From: Scylla paramamosain
Taxonomy: Eukaryota > Arthropoda > Malacostraca > Decapoda > Portunidae
DNA: 64,000 nt
NCBI RefSeq assembly: GCF_035594125.1
Contig: NC_087156.1
Coordinates: forward strand, 12,172,806-12,236,805
Reading direction: 5' to 3'
Below, piece by piece: positions 41,698 to 53,620 of the stretch. The position numbers and the translations under genes are program-made. Each line of letters opens with the position of its first letter. Within the stretch, counting starts at the first letter, position 1. The notes under the pieces were generated by a model. It was not told the DNA's origin, ran no database searches, and saw only the letters and a program-made list of their open reading frames with translations.

Positions 41698-43970
41698 AAA
41701 ACCAATTTTTACCAAGAACTTCCCTTTAAGATTTTTTGAGCTCCTTACATACAAAAACGCTAAAACGCATGCAAAACACCCTTTATGGAGAAACAGAATA
41801 ACATTACCAAAAACACGTATTTTGAGTGTTTTTGATCATGTTACCTATAAAAACACTTAAATATATGTTTGGGAAACGAATAAAACATTACGAGAAACGT
41901 GTATTATGAGTGTTTTTAAGTTTCTTAAGTACCAAAAAAGCTAAAAGCCACAAATAACACTCTTTATAGAGAAAAAAAAATAAAAAATTTGCATTTTTTT
42001 TTTTTGTTATTCATATTCATAGGTACTGAGATGCCGAAAATCTGGCAAAATTCAGGGAAATTATGTGGAAAAAAGAACATTATCAAAAAAGTTAATTTTA
42101 GTTTTTTTTTTTTTCAGACTTATGTACCAAACCCTAAAGTGCATTCAAAGCCACTTATATGGGGAAATTACACGACTTTACCAGAAACCTCTCTTTTGAG
42201 TGTTTTCTTTTTTAGCATGTTAGGCATCAGAAGGATAAATAATATGGAAGTTACTCAATATGAGAATGCAAAACAAAATTACTGAAAACGTGTCTTTTCT
42301 GTGTTTTACGTAGAAAAACACTAAAACGGATGCAAACTAACCAACATGAAGAAATAGTATAACATAACCAAAACGGTATATTTTAAGTGTTTTTGAGTCT
42401 GTTAACCACAAAAAACGCGAAAATGGATGCAAAGCACTGTATATTAGGAAAGAAAAGAACATTACGAGAAACGTGTATAATGAGTGTTTTATGGTTTCAC
42501 AAGAACCATAAGGCAAAAAAACGCAAAAACTCGTATATATGGATAAGTTTTTTAGATACCTAAAACGCTGAAACTCATTCTTAACACTCTTAATTGAGAA
42601 AGAGAACAACCTTGCTAAATGCGTGTATTTAGAGAGGTTTTCACATTCTTAGTTACCAAAACCCCTAATTGAATGCGAAACCAGATTTATATGGGAAAAA
42701 ATGAGTGTTTTTTTTTGTGTGTGTTTTTGAGCGTGATAGGATATAAAGCACTAAAAAGAAGGGGAATCACTTTAAATTCAAATAAAACCATTTTTTACCA
42801 AGAGCTTGCCTTTAAGTGTTTTTGAGCTCCTTATATACCAAAACGCTATAACGCCTGCAAAACACAGTTTATGGAGAAACAGAATAACATTACCAAAAAT
42901 ATGTATTTTGAGTGTTTTTGATCATGTTATCTATAAAAATGCTTAAATACATAGAAATAACCTTGTGTTTGGGAAACGAAAGGACATTACGAGAAACATG
43001 TATTATGAGTGTTTTTAAGTTCCTTAAGTACCAAAAAGCTAAAACCCACATATAATACTCTTTATTTAGAAAAAAAAAATAATAAAAAAATAAAAAAATA
43101 TAATTTTTTTTTCATTCATTTTCATAGGTACCGAGATGACAAAATTCTTGGAAAATTCAGGGCAATTATATGATAAAAGAATATTATCAAAAAAGTTGAT
43201 TTTAGCTTTTTTTTCGGACTGTTTTGTACCAAACCCTAAAGAGCATGCAAAGCCTCCTATATGAGGAAATTGAATGACTTTACCAGAAATCTGTCTTTTG
43301 AGTGTTTTTCATCATGTTAGGCACCACAACGAATGAACTCACTCAATATGGGAATCCAAAACAAAATTATTTAAAACGTGTCTTCTCAGTATTTTACGTA
43401 GGAAAACGCTAAAACGGATGCAAACCAACTAATATAAAGAAATAGAAAAACATTACCAAAAAGGTACATTTTGAGTGTTTTTGAGCTTGTTACCTTCAAA
43501 AAAACGCGAAAATTGAAGCAAAGCAATCTATATTGGGACATTGCGAGAAAAGTATATAATGAGTGTTTTATAGTTCAAAAGAACCACAAGGCAAAAAACG
43601 CAAAAACTTGTGTATATGGAGAAGTTTCCTAGATACCAAAATGCTGAAACTCATGAATAACACTCTTAATTGAGAAACAGAACAACCTTACTAAATGCGT
43701 GTATTTTAAGTGCTTTTCACATTCTTAGTTACCCAAAACCCAAAATGATTGCGAAACCAGCTTTATGTGGTAAAAAAAAAAAAGACATTTTCAGAAAAGT
43801 GTCTATTGAGTGTTTTTCAGCGTGATTGGCAGTAAAGCACTAAAGAGAAGAGCAATCACATTACATGGTAATAAAACCAATTACCAAGAACTTGCATTTA
43901 AGTGTTTTTTTAGCTCCTTATATAACAAAACGCTAAAATGCATGGAAAACACACTTTATGGAGAAACAAT
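41698..43970 (+). repeat. Direct duplicate of the window start (1-2345)
   Basis: Two HOR units share private variants with 50-2345: cttccctttaagattttttgag in the first A/B border, a deletion in monomer C leaving aaatacatgtttggg-like sequence, gatgccgaaa in E, a bare aatacatagaaa in the next C, and ggcagtaaagcac in the third A. The window start carries the (AAT)n expansion that this copy lacks. Confidence 0.75.
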
Positions 43971-44694
43971 AACATTACCAAAAACATGTATTTTGAGTGC
44001 TTTTGATCATGTTACCAATAAAAACGCTTAAATACATGCTAAGAACCCTATTTGTGGAAAACGAAAGGATATTACGAGAAACGTGTATTATGAGTGTTTT
44101 TAAATTCATTAAGTACCAAAAAGCTTAAAGCCACAAATAACTCTCTATTGAGAAAAAATAAATAAATGAAAAAAAAATAAGATCTTTTTTCTTTCTTATT
44201 CATCTTCACAAGTACCGAGATGCCAAAATTCGGGCAAAATTCATGAAATTTTGTGAAATAACATTATGAAAAAAAAGTTAAATTTAGCTTTTTTTTTCGA
44301 GTGTTATGTAGCAAACCCTAAAGTGCATGCAAAACCACCTATATGGGGAAATCAAACGTCTTTGCCAGAAAACTGTCTTATGAGTGTTTTTCAGCATGTT
44401 AGGCACCAAAACGATAAATAACATGGAAGTCACTCTATATGGGAATCCAAAAAAAAATTACTGAAAACGTGTCTTTTCGGTGTTTTACGTAGAAAAACGC
44501 TAAAACGGATGGAAACCAACCAATATGAAAAAGAAAAATAGAATAACATTACCAAAAAGGTATATTTTGAGTGTTTTTGAGGTTGTTACCTACAAAAAAG
44601 GTGAAAATGAATGCAAAGCACTCCCTATTGGGAAAGAAAAGGACATTACGAGAAACGTGTATAATGAGTGTCTTATTATTCTCGAGCAAAAGAA

Positions 44695-44718
44695 CTTGTG
44701 GTTCACAAGAACCACAAG
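44695..44718. repeat. Monomer J hairpin variant
   Basis: A perfect 10-bp inverted repeat with a 4-nt loop (cttgtggttc, acaa, gaaccacaag). The same variant occurs at 7360-7383 and, with one mismatch, inverted at 60,948-60,971. Most J monomers keep only the right half. Confidence 0.9.
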
Positions 44719-46753
44719 ACAAAAAACGCAAAAACTCGTGTATATAAAGAAGTTTCTTAGATACCAAAATGCTGAAACTCATGAATAACAATCTTAATTG
44801 AAAAACAGAACAACCTTACCAAAAGCGTGTATTTTCAGTGTTTCTCACATTCTTAGTTAGCAAAATCCCAAAGAGCATGCGAAACTAGCTTTGTGTGGGA
44901 AAAAAAATGACATTACCAGAAGTGTCTTTTGAGTGTTTTTGAGCGTGTTAGGAAATAAAGCACTAAAAAGCAGGGCAATCACATTACGTGGGAATAAAAC
45001 CAACTTTGACCAAGGACTTGCCATTGTTTTTGAGCTTCTTACATACCAAAACGCTAAAACGCATGCAAAACACTCCTTTATGGAGAAGAAGAAAAACATT
45101 ACAAAAAAACATGTGTTTTAAGTGTTTTTGATCATGTTACCTATAAAAACGCTTAAATACATGCAAAGAACCCTATCTTTGGGAAACGAAAGGACATTAC
45201 GAGAAACGTGTATTATGACTGTTTTTAAGTTCCTTAAGTACCAAAACGTTAAAACCTACAAATAACACTCTTTAAAGAGAAAAAAAAATAAATTTTTTTT
45301 TGTATTGATTTTCATAAGTACCGAAACGCCAAAATTCTGTCAAAATTCAAGCAATTTATATGGAAAAAAAGAACATTATCAAAAAAATTAATTATAGCTT
45401 TTTTTCGGATTGTTATTTACCAAACCCTAAAGTGCATGCAACCCACGTATATGAGGAAATTAAACGACTTTACCACAAACCTGTCTTTTCAGTGTTTTTC
45501 AGCATGTTAGGCACCAAACCGATAAATAATATGGAAGTCAGTCAATATGTGAATCCAAAACAAAATTACTGAAAACGTGTCTTTTCAGTGTTATACGTAG
45601 AAAAAACGCTAAAACGCAAAGCAACGAATATGAAGAAATAGAATAACATTACCAAAGTGTTTTTGAGCGTTTTACCTACAAAAAAAAAAAAAACGCGAAA
45701 ATGGATATAAAAGCACTCGATATTGGGAAGCAAAAGGACATTTAGAGAAACGTCTATAATGATTGTTTTATAGTTTCTCAACAACCACAAGACAAAAAAC
45801 GCAAAAACTCGTGTATATAGAGAAGTTTCTTACATACCAAAATGCTAAAACTCATGTATAACACTTTTAATTGAGAAACAGAACTACCTTACCAAATGTG
45901 TGTATTTTGAGTGTTTTTCACATTCTTAGTTACGAAAATCCCAAATTACATGCGAAACTAGCTTAATGTGGGAAAAAAAATGACTATCAGAAAAGTGTCT
46001 TTTGAGTGTTTTTGAGCGTGATATGCAACAAAGCACTAAAAAGCAGAATAATCACATTATATAGGAATAAAACCAACTTTTACGAAGAACTTGCCTTTAG
46101 GTGTTTTTAACTCCTTACATACCAAAACGCTAAAACCCATGCAAAACACCCTTTATGGAGAAACAGAATAACATTACCAAAAACATGTATTTTGAGTGTT
46201 TTTGATCATGTTACCTATAAAAACGCTTAAATACATGCAAAGAACCCTATGTCTGTGAAACGAAAGGACATTACGAAAATCGTGTATTATGATTTTTTTA
46301 AGTTCCTTAAGTACCAAAAAACTAAAACCCACAAATAGAGAAAAAATAAATAACCAAAATAATTTTTTTTGTTATTTATCTACATAGGTATAAAGATGCC
46401 AAAATCCAGGCAAAATTCAGGGAAATTATGTAAGAAAAATATTATAAAAATTTTTTTTTAGCTTTTTTCCGGAATTATATACCAAACCCAGAAGTGCATG
46501 CAAAGCCACCTATATGGGGAAATTACACGATTTTACCAGAAATCTGTCTTTTGATCGTTTTTTTAGCAATTTCAACAATATTACTGAAAACGTGTCTTTT
46601 CAGTGATTTACGAAGAAAAACGCTAAAATGGATGCAAACCAACCAATATGAAGAAATAGAATAACATTACCAAAAAGATATATTTTGAGTGTTTTTCAGC
46701 TTGTTACCTACAAAAAATGCGAAAATGGATGGAAAGCATTCTATATTGGGAAA

Positions 46754-48020
46754 ATGGGTTCCGTCAATGCCACTCTACTGGTGATCCGGCTTTCCTTACT
46801 GAGATCCGGCTTTCCTTTCTTTTAGAGATTTTGGTGAATCTTTTGCTGATGCCTTAGACATATCAAAAGCTTTTGATAGGGTGGCACAAAGCTTTGATTT
46901 CCAAATTACCCTCCTACAGCCTCTATCCTTCACTTGGTAACTTGATCTCGAGTTTCTTTTTTTGACCATTCTATTGGTACTGTGGTAGATGGTCACTGTT
47001 CTTCTCCTAAATCTATTGACAATGGTGTTCCTCAGGGTTTTGTCCTGTCACCCACTCTCTTCCTATTATTCATCAATGACCTTCTAAACCAAACTTTTGT
47101 CCTATCCATTCCTATGCTGATGATACCACCCTGCACTTTTCCGCGTCTTTTTGTAGACGTCCAACCCTTCAGGAAGTAAACAGTTCACACAAGGAAGCCA
47201 CAGAATTCCTGACTTCTGATCTCTCCAAAATTTCTGACTGGGGGAGAGTGAACTTAGTATTGTTCAGTGTCCCAACAATTCAATTCCTCTGTCTATCAAC
47301 TCGACACAACCTTCCAGACAACTATCCCCTCTTCTTCAGTGACACTCAACCGTCCCCCTTCTCTACACTGAACATCCTCAGTCTGTCCTCTGTCCTTTAA
47401 TCATAATCTAAACTGGAAACTTCACATCTCATCTCTAGCTAAAACAGTTTCTGTGAAGTTAGGCATCAGTCTTCTTCACCAGTTTTTCTTACCCCCACCC
47501 CTCCTTATCCGTCCATGTATGTAGTATGCTATCTTTTAGATAGGGTGTAATCAAAAGTTTTCCATCTCATCAACTCCTTTCCTCTAATTGACCGTCTTCA
47601 GCCTCATTCTCATTGCTGCAATATTGCATCTCTTGCTATATTCTACTGCTATTTTCATGCCAACTGCTCTTCTTATCTTGTGAAGTGCATGCCTCCCCTC
47701 CTCCCTTGGTTTTGCTACGTAAGACTTTCTTTTTTCTCTCATCCCTATTCTGTCCACTTCTCTAATGCAAGTTAACCAGTATTCTCCATCATTCATCCCT
47801 TTCTCTAGTAAACCTTGGAACTCCCCGCCTGCCTCTGTATTTCCACCTTCCTATGACTTGAACTCTTTCAAGAGTGAGGTTTCAAGACACTTAACTTGTA
47901 TTTTTGACTAACATTTTTGACTGTTTGGGGACTGGCACCTCAGTGGCTGTTTTTTTTTTTTTTTTTGCTGGAATTTTTTTTTCTTTTGGCCTGTGCCACT
48001 CCTACATGAAGGGGAAAAAA
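46754..48020 (+). mobile_element. LINE-A fragment, 5'-truncated, degenerate
   Basis: Begins at the YGFRQG-coding part of the reverse transcriptase (equivalent to 28,761) and runs to the 3' UTR and an impure A-rich tail near 48,010-48,030. The frame is broken by many small changes, including a tandem duplication of gatccggctttcctt near 46,791-46,820. The longest remaining piece (46,982-47,179) holds [20 protein letters not shown]. It is clearly older than the intact copy at 26,763. Left flank is monomer I; right flank is a non-satellite island. Confidence 0.9.
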
Positions 48021-48030
48021 AGAAAAAAAA

Positions 48031-48160
48031 AGGGAGGTAGATGTGATCAGGGACTGAACCAGGAATGAACATACCAGAATACCAAGCCTTAACTAACTGG
48101 ACCATGAGGTACCTCACAGCTAATCTAGCTTTGGCTCATATTTGTGTCCTATCACTGCAT
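48031..48160 (-). mobile_element. tRNA-derived SINE-like sequence, copy 1
   Basis: Read on the - strand, an A-box-like tggtccagttagttaaggc (48,086-48,104) is followed about 25 bp later by a B-box-like ggttcagtccc (48,050-48,060). The ends gaggta and tacctc could pair as an acceptor stem. A T-rich run follows the 3' side on the same strand. The sequence is clearly related to 48,521-48,650. These are the marks of a pol III-derived SINE head. The family is not recognised, and a degenerate tRNA pseudogene is the alternative. Confidence 0.55.
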
Positions 48161-48520
48161 TACATGGCTCTTCCTTCTAGGTTAATTTCTGATGTTTCAT
48201 TAATTTAATGTGGTACAATAAGTATCCAAACAATCCAAAGTGTGTGTCTGGGAAGTGTGGTTCTGGTCTTGCAAGGTTTACCAGAGTATTCACTAGGAAG
48301 CCCCTGCTCCATTCATGTTTTCTCCCTTTTTTGGGTGGGACACTCATTTCCTGTTTGACTCAACAAAACAATGCCATCATAAGTTCGTACTAGGCTTTAT
48401 TCTTTCCCCTATATGAAATCTTTTAAGACCATCCCACCACCATGTTGCCAATGTCATAGTTAAGCAAAGAAATACATTTCCTATTACAAAATTAAAAATT
48501 ATGAAAAAAAAAATTATAAA
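48161..48520. other. Non-satellite sequence, unassigned
   Basis: Ordinary-looking, mixed-composition sequence between the two SINE-like copies. No ORF, RNA gene or known repeat is recognised. Confidence 0.5.
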
Positions 48521-48650
48521 CATGGGAAGTGGATGTGACCAGGGATTGAAACCAGATCTGACAAGCTTAAAGGACAAGCCTTTAGCTGACATAATCATAA
48601 AGTACATCACATCTAGTTTAGCTTTAGCTCATGTTTTCACATCCTAGCTG
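48521..48650 (-). mobile_element. tRNA-derived SINE-like sequence, copy 2
   Basis: Diverged relative of copy 1 in the same orientation. On the - strand it has A-box-like tgattatgtcagctaaaggc (48,578-48,597) and B-box-like ggtttcaatccc (48,542-48,553). Both copies also share sequence 5' of the A box (gagctaaa/gagccaaa, then agctagat-like), so the family unit is longer than a tRNA. Confidence 0.55.
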
Positions 48651-49108
48651 AGGTCTAAAAATGTGTACCAATCATTTATGTTCCTTTTTACATAAGCTAC
48701 TGTTGTTATTTGTCGACAGTATATAATTTATTTAGAGCTGCCTGTTATTTATTTTTTCCAGTTTTTAGAGTAACATCTCACAGGTATCAATAATTTTAAT
48801 CCCCTGAGCAACAAGCAACACAGTGGTGTGCATCTCAGAGCTCTGATGAGTAATGAATGTATGTGCCTCATGATTTTCAATCCTTAAATCAAAATGAAAG
48901 TGGGAGAGATATTTTGAACATTACTTAGCAACATTTACAAAGCTGCTCCCTACCACTTTTAGTGACTTGCCATCTGGTATTCTATACAAGGCAAGTCTCA
49001 TGGAAGGAGGTGATCTGCCCTCATCCTAATGAATGGCTAAATGCAAATGCAAGCTAACCTCATCCACTCTCATTAAGTGCTGTGAGACAAGGAGTCACAG
49101 TAGAAGAT
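48651..49108. other. Non-satellite island, right part
   Basis: About 460 bp of non-repetitive sequence with no recognisable ORF. It ends sharply where monomer H resumes (tgaagaaatagaataacatt). With 48,031-48,650 it is the only sizeable stretch in the window that is neither satellite nor recognisable LINE. Confidence 0.6.
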
Positions 49109-50929
49109 TGAAGAAATAGAATAACATTGACAAAAAGGTATATTTTGAGTGTTTTTCAGCCCGTTACCTACAAAAAACGGGAAAATGGATGCAAAGCACT
49201 CTATATTGGGAAACAAAAGGACATTACGAGAAACCTGTATAATGAGTGTTTTATAGTTTCACAACAACCACAAGGCAAAAGTTTCTTAGATACCAAAATG
49301 CTGAAACTCATGAATAACACTCTTCATTGAGATACAGAACAACCTTACCAAATGCGTGTATTTTGAGTGTTTTTCACATTCTTAATTACCAACACACGAA
49401 ATTGCATGCGAAACTAGGTTTATTTGAGGAAAAAATTTTATTGCCAGAAAATGTCTTTTGAGTGTTTATGAGCGTGTTAGGCAATAAAGTACTTAAAAGA
49501 AGGGCAATCACATTACATGTGAATAAAACAAACTTTTACCAAGAACTTGCCGTTAAATATTTTTGAGCTTCTTACATACCAAAACGCTAAAACGAATCCA
49601 AAAAATCCTTTATGGAGAAACACAATAACATAAAAAAAAACATGTATTTTGAGTGTTTTTGGTCATGTTACCTATAAAAACGCTTAAATACATGCAAAGA
49701 ATCCTATGTTTGGGAAACGAAAGGACATTACGAGAAACGTGTATTATAAGTGTTTTTAAGTTACTTAAATACCAAAAAGCTAAGATCCACAAATAACACT
49801 CTTTATGAAGAAACAAAAAAATAAAAATAAAAATAAATAAATGAAATAAAAGAAAATTTTTTTTTTTTGTTATTCATCTTCATAGGTACCGAGATGCCAA
49901 AATTCTGATAAAATTCAAGGAAATGATGTGGATAAAAGAACATTATCGTAAAAGTTAATTTTAGCTTTTTTTTCTGACTGTTATGTACCAAACCCTAAAG
50001 TGCATGCAAAGCCATCTATATGGGCAAATTAAACGACTTTACAAGAAAACTGTCTTTTGAGTGTTTTTCAGCATGTTAGGCACCAAAACGATAAATAATA
50101 TGGAAGTCACTCTATATGGGAATCCAAAACAAAATTACTGAAAACGTGTCTTTTCAGTGTTTTACGTAAAAAAACGCTAAAACGGATGCAAACAGACCAA
50201 TATAAAGAAATAGAATAACATTACCAAAAAGGTATATTTTAAGTATTTTTGAGCTTGTAACCAACAAAAAAAAAAAAATAAAGCGAAAATGGATGCAAAG
50301 CACTCTATATTGAAAAATAAAAAGACATTACGAGAAACGTGTATAATGAGTATTTTATAGTTTCACAAGAACTACGAAGCAAAAAAACGCAAAAACTAGT
50401 GTATATGTATAAGTTTCTTAGGTACCAAAATGCTGAAACTCCTGAATAACACTCTTAATTAAGAAACAGAATAACATTACTAAATGCGTGTATTTTGAGT
50501 GTTTTTCACATTCTTAGTTACTAGAACCCCAAATTGCATGCGAAACTAGCTTTATGTGGGAAAAAATTGACACTACCAGAAAAGTGTCTTTTGAGGTTTT
50601 TTGAGAGAGTTAGGAAATAAAGCACTAAAAAGGAGGGCAATCACATTACATGGGAATAAAACCAACTTTTACCAAGAACTTGCCTTTAAGTGTTTTTTAA
50701 CTCCTTATATAGCAAAACGCTAAAACACATGCAAAACACCCTTTATGGAGAAACATATTAACATTACCAAAAACATGTATTTTGAGTGTTTTTGATCATG
50801 TTACCTCTAAAAACGCTTAAATACATGCAAAGAACCCTATGTCTGGGAAACGAAAGGACATTACGAGAAACGTGTATTATGCGTGTTTTTAAGTTCCATA
50901 AGTACCAAAAAGCTAAAACCTCTTTATAG
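49109..50929 (+). repeat. HOR satellite block 4, direct duplicate of 16,701-18,442
   Basis: Type A landmarks at 49,505 and 50,638. Matches 16,701-18,442 through shared deletions and substitutions, but keeps the J and K monomers the other copy lost near 17,970. It starts at the same base of monomer H where arm 1 of the inverted duplication ends, and is followed directly by inverted arm 2. Confidence 0.82.
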
Positions 50930-51949
50930 GTTTGTTTGCATCCGTTTTAGCGTGTTTCTACGTAAAACACTGAAAAGACAAGTGTTAAGTGATTTTATTT
51001 TGGATTCCCATATAGAGTGACTTCCATATTATTTATTGTTATGGTGCCTAACATGCTGAAAAACACTCAAAAGACAGGTTTCCGGTAAAGTCGTTTAATT
51101 TCCCTATAGAAGTGCCTTTGCATGCAATTTAGGTTTTGGTACATAACTGTCCAAAAAAAAAAGCTAAAATTAACTTTTTTGATAATGTTCTTTTTTCCAC
51201 ATAATTTTCCTAAATTTTGGCAGAATTTTGGCATCTCGTTACCTATGAAGAAGAATAACAAAAAAAAAAAGAAAATTATTTTTTTTTTTCTCTATAAAGA
51301 GTGTTATTTGTGGATTTTAGCTTTTTGGTGCTTAAGGAATTCAATAATATTCATAATACACGTTTCTCGTAATGTCCTTTCGTTTCCCAAACATAGCGTT
51401 CTATGCATGTATTTAAGTGTTTTTATAGGTAACATGATCAAAAACACTCAAAATACATGTTTTTGGTAATGTTATTCTGTTTCTTCATAAAGGGTGTTTT
51501 CCATGCGTTTTAGCGTTTTGGTATGTTAGGAGCTCAAAAACACTTAAAGGCAAGTTCTTGGTAAAATTGGTTTTATTCCTATGTAATGTGATTGCCCTGC
51601 TTTTTAGGTCTTTATTGCATAACATGCTCAAAAACACTCAAAAGACACTTTTCTGGAAATGTCTTTTTTTTTTCTTTCCACATAAAGCTAGTTTTGTATG
51701 CAAATTGGGGTTTTGGTAACCAAGAATGTGAAAAACACTCAAAATACACGCATTTGGTAAGATTGTTCTGTTTCTTAAGAGTGTTATTCATGAGTTTCAA
51801 GGTTTTCGTATCTAAGAATCTCAAAAACACTTATAATGCACGTCTATCGTAATGTCCCTTTTTTTTCTCATTTAGGGTGCTTTGCATGCATTTTGGCATT
51901 TTATTTTTCACGGAATAGCTGAAAAACACTGAAAATACATGCTTTTGGT
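50930..51949 (-). repeat. HOR satellite block 5
   Basis: Minus-strand monomers H back through A, L and K, ending at LINE-B copy 3. The strand flips from + to - at 50,929. No gene. Confidence 0.82.
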
Positions 51950-53620
51950 TATAAGAACATAAAAACATAAGAAATAAGTAAATATGCAAGAAGGCATCAG
52001 GCCTACACGTGGCAGTACTTGTATGAAATATGCCTACGTATTTCCACTATCATCCCCATCTATAATTGTGTAATTTTCTCTTACAGTTACCAAATGCCTC
52101 AGCACTAACAGCTTGATTACTAAGTCCGTTCCAATCATCTACTACTGTATTTGAAAACCAATTCCTTCCTGTTTCCTTTTTGAACATCAAGTTTTCAGGC
52201 TCAAGCCTGAAAACTTGATGTTCTATTTTTCTTGTTCTGTCATGGTTACAGATTCTAAGAATTTTCATTATGTTCCCTTTGTTATAACCCATATACCACT
52301 TAAAGACTTCTATCAGGTCCACTCTTAACCTACGTCTCTCTAAAGAATGTAAATTTAACAGCTTGAATCTCGTTTCTTAAGAAATACTCCTCATCCCCTG
52401 TATCCTTTTAGTCATTTTCCTTTGAAGTGATTCTTATAGACCTTTATCCTTCCTGTGATGTGGTGACCAGAATAGGACAGCGTAGTCTAGATGAAGTCTG
52501 ACCACCGCTAAATGTAACTTTAATATTACTTCGGGAGTTTTACTTTTAGCACTCCTGAAAATGAATCATAATACACTATTTGCTTTGTTTCTGGCCTCTT
52601 TGCATTGCTTTCTTAGACGGAGTTCAGAGATAACTTTAAATCTCAAATCTTTTTCTAACCCTGAACCTACCAGAACTTGGTTGTTCATTGTGTAACTACT
52701 GTGTGGGTTTCTTCTACTTACGCTAAGTGCTTTGCATTTGTTGATATTAAACTGCATTTGCCATCTGTCTGTCCATTCGTTCGTCCTATCCAAATCTGCC
52801 TGCAAGGCGATGGTATGCGATTATGACCTAATTAATCTATATACTCTCGTGTCATCCGCAAATTTACTAACAACACTACTAATTCCAGTATCCAAGTCAT
52901 TGACATATATTACAAACAACATCGGCCCTAATACTAATAATCCCTTTGTCACCCCACTAATTACTTGACCCCACTCGGATTTAGAGCCGTTTATTTCAGC
53001 ACTCTCGCCTGCCGCTTGGCCATGACTTTATCCAGAATACTTATAACCTTTTTCCAATTCTTAAATACTGTGGAATATATTTCATCTGGTCCTGGTGACT
53101 TGAACTTTTCAGCTTATCTATCTCCTGTTCCACTATTTCTTTAGTTATGGTAATATCTGTCAGCTTCTCATTTTCTTCTACTCTAAATATATTGGCACTA
53201 TTCGGCAAATCCTGCATGTTTTCCTGGGAAAAGACAGTTAAAAAATACTCGTTCACTATTTTACTAATCTCCTCCCAACAACTAAGCAGGTCCCATTCTG
53301 CTGTCTTTAAGGAACTATTGTTTCTCTATTCTTCGTCTCATATGCCTGATAAAATCCCTTGGGGTCCATCTTCGCTTCGCTGGCTACCTTTAATTCATAA
53401 CTATTTTTAGCTTTCCTTGTTAAACTCCTGACTTTTCTAATTAATTATGTTATTGCCTTAAAACCACTTCCCCTGTCTTTAATCTCATTATATACTTCTC
53501 TTTCGCCCTATGTAATGTTTTAACCTCAGTCATCCATTTAGGATCATTCTTCTGCGATCTTATTCTTCTGTAAGGGATATTCCCTAACTGTCCTGAATGT
53601 AATTTATCAACGAAATATTT
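51950..53620 (-). mobile_element. LINE-B copy 3 (inverted)
   Basis: Same length (1671 bp) and same internal RT deletion as copy 1. Open pieces on the - strand: 53,041-53,256, 52,566-52,805 and 52,050-52,322. The last reads on past the point where copy 1 stops, into VVDDWNGLSNQAVSAEAF. The palindrome at 52,182-52,223 is perfect here. Stops remain, so it is a relic. Confidence 0.85.
52182..52223. repeat. Perfect 20+20 palindrome in LINE-B copy 3
   Basis: Arms 52,182-52,201 and 52,204-52,223 with a 2-nt spacer and no mismatch. It is the counterpart of 15,437-15,478. Confidence 0.93.

Larger units (their letters stand above)
38331..46753 (+). repeat. HOR satellite block 3
   Basis: Type A landmarks near 38,667, 39,738, 40,804, 42,764, 43,852, 44,977 and 46,050; the copy near 41,690 lost the start of A and all of L. 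Typical spacing is 1066-1125 bp. The first 300 bp match the satellite that follows LINE-B copy 1. The part from 41,698 to about 43,970 matches 1-2345. A J-monomer hairpin lies at 44,695-44,718. The block ends inside monomer I at the LINE-A fragment. No gene. Confidence 0.88.

Noticed and set aside
48031..48126. A functional tRNA gene
   Set aside because: A- and B-box-like motifs exist, but stems are imperfect, no clear anticodon arm is seen and a diverged sister copy with the same flank exists; SINE or pseudogene fits better.
48208..48610. Short ORFs in the non-satellite island as host exons
   Set aside because: No motif, no supporting splice structure and no codon pattern stood out; I cannot support a gene here.
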